This document shows, in pieces, positions 6,546 to 13,530 of a DNA stretch of 22,540 nt (its first letter is position 1; the number at the start of each line of letters is the position of its first letter). The notes under the pieces were generated by a model that was not told the DNA's origin, did not search any database, and saw only the letters and a program-made list of their open reading frames with translations. Both the position numbers and the translations under genes were made by a program. Source of the DNA: an uncultured Oscillospiraceae bacterium (lineage in GTDB: Bacteria > Bacillota > Clostridia > Oscillospirales > Acutalibacteraceae); NCBI GenBank assembly GCA_900549825.1, contig URQB01000027.1, positions 1 to 22,540 of the forward strand, written 5' to 3'.

Positions 6546-7370
6546 TTATGGTTCGGTTGGCTCTTCTTCCTGAGTCGCCTCCTCCACACCCGGAAGCGGC
6601 GTAAGGTCGAGCGTCACCTGGGAAAAGCCGAGCCCCTTCAGGCCGTTCACACAATCCTGTGCTGCGGCAAGCACACTTGCAGCCTGGTCCCGCCGCGCGG
6701 CGATGCGCGCAAGCCCGCCGTGCAGGTAGAGGTAGCAGCCGTCCAGCCGCAGGCCGCGCAGCAGCCGCTCTCCATCTGCAATGAGCTTGAGCTCCGTTTT
6801 CTCCAGCGGTGTGTCAAAGGGGAGCCTTTTGGCCAGGCAGGGAGAGAGCTCGATGCCTGGCTCTACATCAAGCTCCCGCAGCAATGCGCGCGCCTGCGCG
6901 CGTGTGACGCCGCACTCCTGCAATGGGCTGCGCACGCCGAGCTCCCGCAGCGCGCGGCGCTTGTCCGCCTGCTCTGCGCCATCCGTGTCCGCGCAGGAGC
7001 CGTCGCAGATGCAGAAGATTCCCCGGTTGACCGCGAAGGCGGAGAGCGCCTCAAATTGCGTCCGTCTGCAGTAAAAACAGCGGCTGAGGGAGTTTGAGGC
7101 AATGCGCGGGTCCCGCAGCAGGTCCACCGGCAGGAGATGGCACTCCGCGCCGAGGGCCTTTGCGCGCGCCTGCGCAGCCGTTGCTTCGTCCTCCGGGGCA
7201 AGGGGCGTACGGAAGGTAACGGCAAGAATGCGCGCCTTCGTATCCGCCGCCAGCTTCAGCAGCAGAGTGCTGCCGTCGTCGCCGGAATAGGCGATGCACA
7301 TCCCGCCGCAGGAGAGCTCCTTTACCTTCTCCTCCAGCTCCTGTAACAGCTTGCTCTTCTCCTCTTTCAT
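6546..7370 (-). CDS. LarE-like PP-loop ATPase / sulfur-transfer protein
   Basis: 274 residues. It follows the LarE layout: an N-terminal PP-loop domain (residues about 20-130), a SRCFYCRRTQF segment (C98, C101) corresponding to the DRCYxCK motif, SPLQECGVT (149-156) corresponding to RSPL-x-E-x-G-x-TK, and SPCLAKRLP (C178) corresponding to the CLASR motif that carries the sacrificial cysteine. Known: LarE uses ATP to activate a nicotinic-acid-derived precursor and donates sulfur for the nickel-pincer cofactor of lactate racemase. Odd: the PP-loop reads SGDDGST (29-35) rather than SGGVDST. No larA, larB or larC is nearby. It may be a related sulfurtransferase with another substrate. ATG at 7370 follows AAAGGA at 12 bases. 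Confidence 0.8.
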   Translation of the reverse strand: MKEEKSKLLQELEEKVKELSCGGMCIAYSGDDGSTLLLKLAADTKARILAVTFRTPLAPEDEATAAQARAKALGAECHLLPVDLLRDPRIASNSLSRCFYCRRTQFEALSAFAVNRGIFCICDGSCADTDGAEQADKRRALRELGVRSPLQECGVTRAQARALLRELDVEPGIELSPCLAKRLPFDTPLEKTELKLIADGERLLRGLRLDGCYLYLHGGLARIAARRDQAASVLAAAQDCVNGLKGLGFSQVTLDLTPLPGVEEATQEEEPTEP

Positions 7371-7499
7371 ACTTTTTCAACATCCTTTCCGTGCGGGGCA
7401 GAGGCTTCGGGCAGAAGGGCTGCCGCTGAAAAAGGCCGAAGCGTCCACACCGTTCCCACTCCATATCGCACATGGCCTCGAGAGGCCTTTCCTCTACTT

Positions 7500-7527
7500 A
7501 TTATATCAAAGCGCAGGTATATGACAA
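7500..7527 (-). promoter_or_regulatory. Promoter of the LarE-like gene, with long leader
   Basis: Minus strand TTGTCA (7527-7522), 16-bp spacer, TATAAT (7505-7500). The leader of about 120 bases contains a GGCCTC/GAGGCC stem (7474-7487) and nested GCTTCG/CGAAGC and GGCAG/CTGCC stems further down. Confidence 0.6.
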
Positions 7528-7553
7528 GTCATTTTAGGCATGATGGAGATAAG

Positions 7554-7959
7554 TTGAAAAAATTTTTCATACCGCCTGACGGGTGCCAGTGTGCGCACAC
7601 TGCATGATTATGATGAGATCGGCCTGCTGTGCCCGAGCGGCACAAGCGCAGGAGACCACTGCCTCTATGACGCGTACGGACTGGTAGAAAACCAGCGCCG
7701 AGACGCAGGCGCTTTACCGCGGCCTAGCCCCCTGCATGGAGGAGGGGCCCGCTTCGCCCTGCGCGCAGCGCTTGTGGGGCAGTGGCAGGCGCTGATCACA
7801 CGCTATTTCTATGACTGCTCAGACGAAATGCTCTCCGGCCTCGGCGGGATGTACGTGGCGGATGAGCGCTTCACCTGGCAGACCGACCGCTCTTTAGAGG
7901 GGCTTGCCGCCTTCCTGCGGGATGCGATTCGGGTTTCCTGCGGCAGGGCGGAGGGCTGA
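7554..7959 (+). pseudogene. Decayed MerR-family regulator with TipAS domain
   Basis: The frame from about 7567 reads RLTGASVRTLHDYDEIGLL, a MerR winged helix and recognition helix. The end reads WQALITRYFYDCSDEML then SGLGGMYVADERF and GLAAFLRDAI, the TipAS ligand-binding domain. The likely start is a TTG near 7554 after GGAG, in a different frame from the helix, so there is a frameshift near 7570. Part of the TipAS sequence (ETQALYRGLAPCMEEGPASP) sits in another frame upstream of WQALI, giving a second shift. Compared with full TipA-like proteins (about 250 residues), most of the middle, including the dimerising coiled coil, is gone. Not functional as written. Confidence 0.75.
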
Positions 7960-8002
7960 CCGGCGCGTCCCATCGGAAAGCACTTAATTTTATCTCCTGG
8001 AA

Positions 8003-8030
8003 TTATCTAAACAGCGTAATATGGTAAAAT
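8003..8030 (+). promoter_or_regulatory. Extended -10 promoter before the DegV gene
   Basis: TTATCT (8003-8008), 16-bp spacer, TG-G-TAAAAT (8022-8030). The -35 is weak. Confidence 0.5.
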
Positions 8031-8099
8031 GAACAAAACAGCCGGTGATCGCCGGATGTGTTTTATCCTTCAACAAACGATTGAAAGGCGGGAATGACC

Positions 8100-8960
8100 A
8101 TGCCGCAAAAGGTGATTTTAAGCGCAGACAGCACCTGCGATTTGAACGCGGCGCTCATTGAGCGCTATCAGGTTCACATTTATCCGCTCCATATCCTGCT
8201 GGAAGGCCAGCAGTATGCGGATGGAGAAATCTCTCCGGACGTGCTGTATGAGGCCTGGTGGCAGCGCAGGCAGCTTCCCAAAACGAGCGCGATCACGCCG
8301 GGGGAATATGTGGAGTATTTCCGCAAGTGGGTTGAGGATGGCTATCAGGTGGTGCATATCAATCTTGGCTCCAACCTTTCCTCTGCCTATCAGAATTGCT
8401 GCATTGCCGCGCAGGAGCTGGGGAATGTCTATCCGGTAGACAGCTGCAACCTCTCCACCGGCATGGGCCTGCTCGTCATTGAGGCGGCCGAGCGCATCGC
8501 GCAGGGGATGGAGGCGCAGCAGATCCAGCAGGAGATCAACGCCCTGCGCCCCTGCGCCCACGCGAGCTTTGTGCTGGATACGCTCGAATTCCTGCATGCG
8601 GGCGGGCGGTGCTCCGCCGTGGCAATGCTCGGCGCCAACCTGCTCAGGCTCAAACCCTGCATCATGGTAGACCCTGCGCAGAACGGTGCGATGGGCGTGG
8701 GCAGAAAATACCGCGGCACGCTCGATAAGGCCCTCGTACAGTACGCCACCGATCAGCTTTCGGGCCGGCAGGCTTTAAAGCTCGACCGCGTTTTCATTAC
8801 GCATTCCGGCATGTCGCCCGAGCGCATCGAGATGGTGAAGAAGACGGTGGAGAAGCTCGCGGATTTTAAAGAGATTTTCATCACCCGGGCGGGCTGCACG
8901 ATCTCCGCGCACTGCGGGCCGAATACGCTCGGCGTTTTGTTCATGACCAAACCAGAATGA
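8100..8960 (+). CDS. DegV-family fatty-acid-binding protein
   Basis: 286 residues from ATG at 8100; an ATG at 8094 is also in frame, but the AAAGGCGGG site is only a base or two from it and 7-8 bases from the second. Hallmarks: SADSTCDL near the N-terminus, HINLGSNLSSAYQN (lipid-head contact region), DSCNLSTGMGLLV, FVLDTLEFLHAGGRCS, LKPCIMVD, and a C-terminal HSG-x-x-PERIE and GPNTLGVLF. Known: DegV/FakB proteins carry a fatty acid to the FakA kinase for phospholipid synthesis from exogenous fatty acids. Cytoplasmic. No fakA is nearby, as is common for the scattered degV paralogues of Clostridia. Stands alone between its promoter and terminator. Confidence 0.93.
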   Translation: MPQKVILSADSTCDLNAALIERYQVHIYPLHILLEGQQYADGEISPDVLYEAWWQRRQLPKTSAITPGEYVEYFRKWVEDGYQVVHINLGSNLSSAYQNCCIAAQELGNVYPVDSCNLSTGMGLLVIEAAERIAQGMEAQQIQQEINALRPCAHASFVLDTLEFLHAGGRCSAVAMLGANLLRLKPCIMVDPAQNGAMGVGRKYRGTLDKALVQYATDQLSGRQALKLDRVFITHSGMSPERIEMVKKTVEKLADFKEIFITRAGCTISAHCGPNTLGVLFMTKPE

Positions 8961-9002
8961 CAACATGCAATTTCGTTTACAGATACAGGAAATTATGTGG
9001 AG

Positions 9003-9046
9003 GCCAGAAGGGACTTTGCCGTTTCTTCTGGCTATTTCTTTTTTAC
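9003..9046 (+). terminator. Terminator of the DegV gene
   Basis: GCCAGAAG (9003-9010) pairs with CTTCTGGC (9025-9032), followed by TATTTCTTTTTT. From 9050 to 9150 the sequence is very AT-rich with no frame worth calling. Confidence 0.85.
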
Positions 9047-9150
9047 TTTATTTGAGATTGATTTGCAATATTTCATATTTTTTGCTCCATAAAAACGCTG
9101 AGTAATTCTAAAAAAGATATAAAAATAAAAAAATTATTAAATATTACAGG

Positions 9151-9192
9151 TGAAGTGCAACATTCTGGATTTTTTTACGTTATATAGAGTGA
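9151..9192 (+). promoter_or_regulatory. ECF-sigma-type promoter, copy 1
   Basis: GAAGTGCAACATT (-35 region; TGCAAC at 9156-9161), 16 bases that are T-rich, then CGTTATATAGAGTGA (-10 region from 9178). TGCAAC paired with CGTTAT is unlike the sigma-A promoters here and resembles extracytoplasmic-function sigma promoters (AAC -35 core, CGT -10 core). The same module recurs at 10268-10310. Confidence 0.75.
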
Positions 9193-9276
9193 AAGGGTTT
9201 ATAGGACAGGCCACCAAGATATGGAAAATGGTAAATGGGCTCCGTTCATTTTGCTGTAGAAAAGGAGACGTTCTCA

Positions 9277-10254
9277 ATGTCTGACCATCATCGCGAAGAA
9301 AATGACAGGCTTCTCCGCTTGGTTCTGAGGCGTTATGTGCAGGAGGAGAGCGATTCCCTCCCCAGTGCGGACGAGCTTCGGGCCATCCGGTTCTCTTCGG
9401 ATTATGCAGAGCGCCGGGAGGAGATTCTCCGCTGCGGCGGCCGCCCAGAGCAGACAGAGGGCGGGCTGTGGTATGCCGGCGATTCCATCACCAGCCGCAA
9501 CGATGCCGTCCTGCGGGAGGCCTTTGCAGCCTATTGCGAGGAAGACAACCGTGTCCCGTCCGGGGAGGCGCTTGCCAATGTCACCTTTTCCAAAGCGTAT
9601 CAGAAGCGTAAGCGGCAAATCCTGCGCGCCAAAGGCCGCCCGGTGGATATCCGGGTTGTGCACAGCAGGAAGACCCGGCGCATCCTGCGCGTGGGCATCG
9701 TGGCGGCGCTGATCGCCGTGATAGCGATGACCAGCGTATTCTCCAACTTGAATTCAAAGCAAGATTATGCAGGCTTCGAGATTAATATGGATAACTATTT
9801 CGGTATCATTGAATCCCCTACGACGCCGGGCGGCTTCGCGGTGGAGGATCCATCGCGTGTCTATATCGAGCAGCCGGATGGCACCCATGTTCTCCCGCAG
9901 CAATATGCGCCGTCCTATATCCCGGCGGACTATCCAGTAGAAAGCTATTCTTGTGATGGCGAGGAAAGATATATATTCCGCAAAGACAATGCATTCCTAT
10001 TCTGGCCGGGAGATTATATCACTTTTACTCAGAACTATATGGGTGCTACCCATATTTTCAATCTGGAAGACTTCACGCTTGAGGAGATCGAGGTGGAGGG
10101 GCTTGGCAAGTGTCTGTATCATGCGGAGAACAAGGGCAATCACAAGAGCTTGGTCTGGCGGAATGGCCCCTATGTCTTCCAAGTATCTGTCAGCAATCTA
10201 TCCAAAGATGAATTGATAAAAATAGCAAAATCGACGAAATTAAAGCAAAACTGA
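9277..10254 (+). CDS. Membrane-anchored DUF4367-type protein, possible anti-sigma factor
   Basis: 325 residues from ATG at 9277, which has AAAGGAGACG 7-8 bases upstream; an open frame begins 14 codons earlier without a ribosome site. The cytoplasmic part has two diverged copies of a 47-residue unit (about 11-57 and 76-122), each with a helical start, LPSADELRAIRFS or VPSGEALANVTFS, and ending in RCGGRP or RAKGRP. One membrane helix spans about 136-157. The outside part ends with LVWRNGPYVFQVS and SKDELIKIAKS, the DUF4367 pattern. Known: DUF4367 domains occur on anti-sigma-like proteins of Clostridia. It sits behind an ECF-type promoter, but no sigma gene adjoins it. The anti-sigma role is inferred. 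Confidence 0.75.
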   Translation: MSDHHREENDRLLRLVLRRYVQEESDSLPSADELRAIRFSSDYAERREEILRCGGRPEQTEGGLWYAGDSITSRNDAVLREAFAAYCEEDNRVPSGEALANVTFSKAYQKRKRQILRAKGRPVDIRVVHSRKTRRILRVGIVAALIAVIAMTSVFSNLNSKQDYAGFEINMDNYFGIIESPTTPGGFAVEDPSRVYIEQPDGTHVLPQQYAPSYIPADYPVESYSCDGEERYIFRKDNAFLFWPGDYITFTQNYMGATHIFNLEDFTLEEIEVEGLGKCLYHAENKGNHKSLVWRNGPYVFQVSVSNLSKDELIKIAKSTKLKQN

Positions 10255-10267
10255 ATTTTTTTTGAAA

Positions 10268-10310
10268 TGAAGTGCAACATTTTCAATTTTTTTTCGTTAT
10301 ATAGAGTGAG
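10268..10310 (+). promoter_or_regulatory. ECF-sigma-type promoter, copy 2
   Basis: GAAGTGCAACATT (TGCAAC at 10273-10278), 16 bases, CGTTATATAGAGTGA (from 10295). Spacing and both core elements are identical to copy 1, while the middle differs, so selection rather than recent duplication is likely. Confidence 0.75.
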
Positions 10311-10363
10311 GGGGTTTTTTTTACAGAGTATGCCCCTATCTTATAAAACGGAGGATTTTCAAA

Positions 10364-10840
10364 ATGAAAGCGAATAGAAAAGATGTAAAACGCTTACTGT
10401 CTGTTTTGCTTTGCTGTGTGCTCCTGCTCCTGCCCCTGGGCATGACGGCCGGCGCAGTGCAGGAAGAGGGGCCGGAATATCGGGAGGATCTCAGCCGTTC
10501 CATCTATATCGAGGATGTGAAATATGATTTTGTTAGGTTAGGTACCGATAAGGCCGGTAAGCTTACGTTCAGTGCCAAAGGTGTCAGTGGCGTGACCAAT
10601 ATCAAACTCTGGGTGGAAGTCCGCCGCTGCCCGATCGGCGGCAGCGCCAGCGATTGGTATGTATATGCCAATGAGAAGACAGACAGCAATCTGGAAAGCT
10701 CCGGCGTTCCGCTGAACTACAGCTACACCATTTCCGGTCTGCCGGATGGCTACTATGAGGCCACCTATACGGTGCGTGCCTATAAGACGCTGCTTTACCA
10801 AACCTATACATACACGACCCCGATGATCTCCATTTATTAA
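10364..10840 (+). CDS. Small secreted protein of unknown function
   Basis: 158 residues, ATG after GGAGG at 10 bases. Residues 1-31 are a clear signal peptide (basic KANRKDVKR, hydrophobic SVLLCCVLLLLPLG, cleavage near TAGA). The mature part is beta-rich with alternating polar and aromatic residues (LWVEVRRCPIGG, DWYVYANEKT, YYEATYTVRAYK) and ends TTPMISIY, as in small all-beta secreted proteins of Clostridia. I do not recognise a named family with confidence. It shares its promoter type with the membrane protein before it, so both may belong to one envelope-stress regulon. Confidence 0.8.
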   Translation: MKANRKDVKRLLSVLLCCVLLLLPLGMTAGAVQEEGPEYREDLSRSIYIEDVKYDFVRLGTDKAGKLTFSAKGVSGVTNIKLWVEVRRCPIGGSASDWYVYANEKTDSNLESSGVPLNYSYTISGLPDGYYEATYTVRAYKTLLYQTYTYTTPMISIY

Positions 10841-10917
10841 GCTTTTTGCTCAATTATTTTGATATACTTCCGATCCTTTGGTGGTGGTTGGGTTCCACAC
10901 TCCTCCCAGTGCACCGT

Positions 10918-11073
10918 GCCTGCCGGGAGCGTAACGGCGAAAAAGCGTTTCACACGTTTTTTCGGCTCCCGCAGGCTGAAGCAGAGGAGCGGATGTATAT
11001 AGATAGCTCCGGGTAGTCCTTTTCTACACCTCTTTTCGCAGGCGGGGTGGCCGGGTAACGGCGGCCGCCCCGC
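10918..11073 (+). ncRNA. Candidate structured RNA (three stems before a terminator)
   Basis: Stem 1 is two-tiered: GCCTGCCGGGAGC (10918-10930) with GCTCCCGCAGGC (10965-10976), one bulge, and inside it CGAAAAAGCGT (10938-10948) with ACGTTTTTTCG (10954-10964), all but one pair Watson-Crick. Stem 2 is a weak GGAGC/GCTCC (10986-11010). Stem 3 is GCGGGGTGGCCG (11042-11053) with CGGCCGCCCCGC (11062-11073), one G-U. A terminator follows at 11094. The stretch 10841-11216 has no credible gene. It could be the 3' tail of the secreted-protein mRNA, an independent small RNA, or a leader. The strand is assumed from the T-run. Confidence 0.4.
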
Positions 11074-11093
11074 GCCCCTTTTCCTTCCCCTTG

Positions 11094-11135
11094 ATGAGCA
11101 TACGGTATTTTTTGCCGTATGCTCATTGTTTTTTC
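11094..11135 (+). terminator. Strong terminator after the structured region
   Basis: ATGAGCATACGG (11094-11105) pairs perfectly with CCGTATGCTCAT (11115-11126), followed by TGTTTTTT. Confidence 0.92.
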
Positions 11136-11154
11136 AGGGGGGTTATGCTAAGAT
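11126..11154 (+). promoter_or_regulatory. Possible promoter of the phosphodiesterase-family gene
   Basis: TTGTTT (11126-11131), 17-bp spacer, extended -10 TGC-TAAGAT (11146-11154), beginning inside the T-run of the terminator. The -35 is partial. Confidence 0.45.
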
Positions 11155-11216
11155 ACAGGCGAGATCCAATCTTTTTTTATTCGGATTGGCAACGTCGATC
11201 GAGAGGAAGCGGAACA

Positions 11217-12083
11217 ATGGCAATCATCAGCAAAATGTTATCCCTGATTGTGGCGGCGGTTACGGCCCTGTGCGGCTTTTTGTTCCCGCCGAATGTGGAG
11301 GTGCCCCAGGTGGCGGAAGGACAAATGCGGATTTTATCCTTTAACGTCCGTTACGGTGGTGACGGCCTGCGCTCGGAGGAGAGCCGTGCCCCGCTGGTCA
11401 TCAAAACCTTGCGGGATGCGAAGCCCGATTCCTTCGGCCTGCAGGAGGCGCTCAAGGATTGGATGGACGACCTCACCGAAGGCCTGCCGGAATATGGCTG
11501 GGTCGGCGTAGGCCGCGACGACGGGAAGGAGGAAGGCGAGTTCAACCCCATCTTCTACCGGAAGGATCAATATGAGCTCGTCGATTCCGGCACCTTCTGG
11601 CTGTCTGAAACGCCAGACGTCCCGTCTCTCGGCTGGAATGGCGGCTGCAACCGTCTTTGCACCTGGGCCGTCCTGCGCGAGAAGGCCACGGGCTTTACCT
11701 ATGCCCATGTCAACACGCACCTCGACAATTCCAGCGAGGAGGCGCGCGTCAACGGCGCAAAAATGGTGCGCAAGAAAATTCTCTCCTTTGATATGCCGGT
11801 GGTCTGCACGGGCGATTTCAATGTGGAGGAGGGCAGCACAGTCTACAACATCATGAAGGATGGCCGGATTGGGGACAGCAAGTATCTCGCGCCGGATACG
11901 ATGTCGAGCGGCACGTATCACGATTATTTCCCGATCTTCATGAGCAAAAAGAGCCCGATCGATTTTATCTTTGTTACGAAGGATACGGTTTCCCCGCGGG
12001 TTTACCGTGTGCTCAACCATCGCGTCAATTACCGCTTCGCATCGGATCACTATGCGATCTATGCGGATGTGGTGATGAAATAG
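11217..12083 (+). CDS. Endonuclease/exonuclease/phosphatase-family enzyme, N-terminally hydrophobic
   Basis: 288 residues from ATG at 11217 (AGGAAG 7 bases before); the frame is open upstream only through the terminator. Residues 1-25 are a hydrophobic signal or anchor (MLSLIVAAVTALCGFLF). The rest is a full EEP fold: N43 in LSFNVRYGGD, E77 in GLQEAL, H168 in NTHLDN, D200/N202 in TGDFNV, D249 in PIDFIFV, and D277-H278 in SDHYAIY. These are the magnesium-binding and catalytic positions of the DNase I/exonuclease III/inositol-phosphatase clan, and none is missing. Known members of this secreted type cleave phosphodiesters or phosphomonoesters; the substrate is not visible. Monocistronic, between its own promoter and terminator. 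Confidence 0.9.
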   Translation: MAIISKMLSLIVAAVTALCGFLFPPNVEVPQVAEGQMRILSFNVRYGGDGLRSEESRAPLVIKTLRDAKPDSFGLQEALKDWMDDLTEGLPEYGWVGVGRDDGKEEGEFNPIFYRKDQYELVDSGTFWLSETPDVPSLGWNGGCNRLCTWAVLREKATGFTYAHVNTHLDNSSEEARVNGAKMVRKKILSFDMPVVCTGDFNVEEGSTVYNIMKDGRIGDSKYLAPDTMSSGTYHDYFPIFMSKKSPIDFIFVTKDTVSPRVYRVLNHRVNYRFASDHYAIYADVVMK

Positions 12084-12189
12084 GGCGTTACGTTTCCAAA
12101 TACATTGAGGGAAGAAAGAACGGATGGAACCCATGTAGGCATTCCTGATATCGATATGTGCCTTCGTTGGGAAAACAGATCAGGCAAAG

Positions 12190-12237
12190 AGCGCGCTGCA
12201 GAATGTTTGATTTTTACATTTTGCAGCGCGCTTTTTT
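12190..12237 (+). terminator. Terminator after the EEP-family gene
   Basis: A 17-bp stem: AGCGCGCTGCAGAATGT (12190-12206) with ACATTTTGCAGCGCGCT (12216-12232), a single G-U pair, followed by TTTTTT. Confidence 0.95.
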
Positions 12238-12308
12238 CCGCTGTTTAAGATGCTGATCTCTGTATTTTGCTAAAATCTGCGCCCCTTATCACCCCCTGAA
12301 ACAGCATA

Positions 12309-12362
12309 ACACATGTTTTATTCCATGTGTATATTGACAAATTATCACATATATTCTATAAT
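12309..12362 (+). promoter_or_regulatory. Consensus sigma-A promoter with adjacent dyad operator
   Basis: TTGACA (12334-12339), 17-bp spacer, TATAAT (12357-12362): both hexamers are perfect consensus. Just upstream ACACATG (12309-12315) and CATGTGT (12324-12330) form a perfect 7-bp inverted repeat with an 8-base spacer, ending 3 bases from the -35. A half-site-like CACAT also lies in the spacer. A leader of about 80 bases follows. Confidence 0.85.
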
Positions 12363-12449
12363 AAGAGGCGGATACAGAACATTTGTTCTACTGGTTTCCA
12401 GAAAAGGGCATGAATCAGATGGGAAAAATAACAGAAAGGAGAATGCCCA

Positions 12450-13133
12450 ATGGAGCGTAACCGCGGGCAGACCGCTTCCGGCTTGCAGGAGAGCTGGGAT
12501 CGTCTGGCTTTCCGGAACTGGACGTGGCAAGCCTTCCTCTCCCCTGAGGAAGAGCGCCACCGGCAGACGGTTTGCAGGCTTGCGCAGGCGCTGGACCTGA
12601 TTATCCGCGAGGAGTTGAGCCCATCACAGCGCCGGATGCTGGAGCGGTGCTGGTTTGAGGGGGAGAAGCCCGCGCAGATCGCGCGGGATACAGGGCTGAA
12701 CCGATCCACCATCTCCCGCACCCTGCACCGTGCGCAGGAGAGCATCTACAGCCATCTCAAATACGCCGTGCTTGCCCTGAACAGCGAGAAGGCTGAGCCG
12801 GATTTTTTACAGGCCGTCTCGCAGGCCTCGCAGGTGCTTGCCGCAGCCGGGCAGGCGGAGGATACGATCGGCGGGCGGATTCGGAAGCTCCGTATGCAAC
12901 ATGCGCTGACAAAAAAACAGCTTGCCGCCGCCCTGTCTGCTGACGAGGCGGCGGTAAGCCGGTGGGAACGCGATGTGGAATTGCCGGACACGGTCGCCTT
13001 GATGCGTATGGCGCGTCTGTTTTCTGTCCGGGCGGATGATTTGCTGTTTGGATTTGGAGAGGGGGAAGCCCTTATTTCTCCCGGTCGCCCCTGTACCGAT
13101 ATTCCACCAGAACCGAATGCTCCTTCCGGGTGA
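12450..13133 (+). CDS. Double helix-turn-helix regulator: sigma region 4-like plus XRE
   Basis: 227 residues, ATG after AAAGGAG at 8 bases. Residues about 55-108 match a sigma-70 region 4 helix-turn-helix (LSPSQRRMLERCWFEGEKPA, then QIARDTGLNRSTISRTLHRA). Residues about 140-201 are a Cro/C1-type helix-turn-helix (GGRIRKLRMQHALTKKQLAA, AVSRWERDVELPDTVALMRM, then DDLLFG). There is no sigma region 2, so it should not act as a full sigma factor. The last 25 residues are proline-rich and probably unstructured. Such two-domain regulators are uncommon; the target is unknown. The adjacent palindrome at a consensus promoter suggests autorepression. Confidence 0.85.
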   Translation: MERNRGQTASGLQESWDRLAFRNWTWQAFLSPEEERHRQTVCRLAQALDLIIREELSPSQRRMLERCWFEGEKPAQIARDTGLNRSTISRTLHRAQESIYSHLKYAVLALNSEKAEPDFLQAVSQASQVLAAAGQAEDTIGGRIRKLRMQHALTKKQLAAALSADEAAVSRWERDVELPDTVALMRMARLFSVRADDLLFGFGEGEALISPGRPCTDIPPEPNAPSG

Positions 13134-13382
13134 TCCGCGTGCCGCCGCAGGAGACTGCCATAGTTGCCGCAGACGGGCGCCCACGGCACGCCGGGGCATT
13201 CCATGCAGTCGATCACGCCGGCAGGCAGTCAGTCCGTAAAGAGCGCGGATACATGATCGCCTGTGAGCGCTATGAGATCGGGCTTCTCCTATACGGATAT
13301 GATAATCATCGCGGCCCGCTTGCCTGTTATCATACCACAAATCTTCTTTCCCTTTTGCGGATTCCCCACTTATTTGCTGCAT
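13072..13382 (-). pseudogene. Possible decayed small gene, convergent with the HTH regulator
   Basis: On the minus strand AGGAGGGG (13394-13387) precedes ATG at 13382, and the frame opens MQQISGESAKGKEDLWYDNR and QAGRDDYHIRIGEARSHSAH. Downstream the gene-like quality moves between frames: IDCMECPGVPWAPVCGNYG in a second frame, then RITRKEHSVLVEYRYRGDRE in a third, ending at a TAA at 13074-13072. This looks like one small protein broken by frameshifts. It overlaps the last 62 bases of the HTH regulator. I recognise no family, and chance is possible. The rest of 13134-13471 shows nothing else. Confidence 0.3.
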
Positions 13383-13471
13383 GGAGCCCCTCCTGTCTGA
13401 ACGTATTTTGTGTGATCTGACGAGCAAAAAGCAAAATTTTACCTGCTGTGAGAATTGCTCTGCCGGCGCTC

Positions 13472-13500
13472 TTGCAAGCGGGAAATACGCAGTGTATACT
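13472..13500 (+). promoter_or_regulatory. Sigma-A promoter of the deoB operon
   Basis: TTGCAA (13472-13477), 17-bp spacer, TATACT (13495-13500), about 30 bases before the deoB ATG. Confidence 0.8.
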
Positions 13501-13530
13501 ATGATCAGTTGATGAAAGGGAGGATCGCCT

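Noticed and set aside
7371..7499. Nickel/cobalt (NiCo) riboswitch in the LarE-like leader
   Set aside because: Stems are present, but I could not match the conserved G-rich junctions of that class; only a generic structured leader can be claimed.
9053..9150. AT-rich stretch considered as an origin or bacterial attachment site
   Set aside because: No DnaA-box array, no repeats and no integrase nearby; AT-rich upstream sequence alone is not evidence.
11038..11085. GGGGTGG-containing stem resembling the conserved core of a T-box antiterminator
   Set aside because: The T-box bulge sequence is not followed correctly, there is no specifier stem upstream, and the next gene is not an aminoacyl-tRNA synthetase or amino-acid gene.
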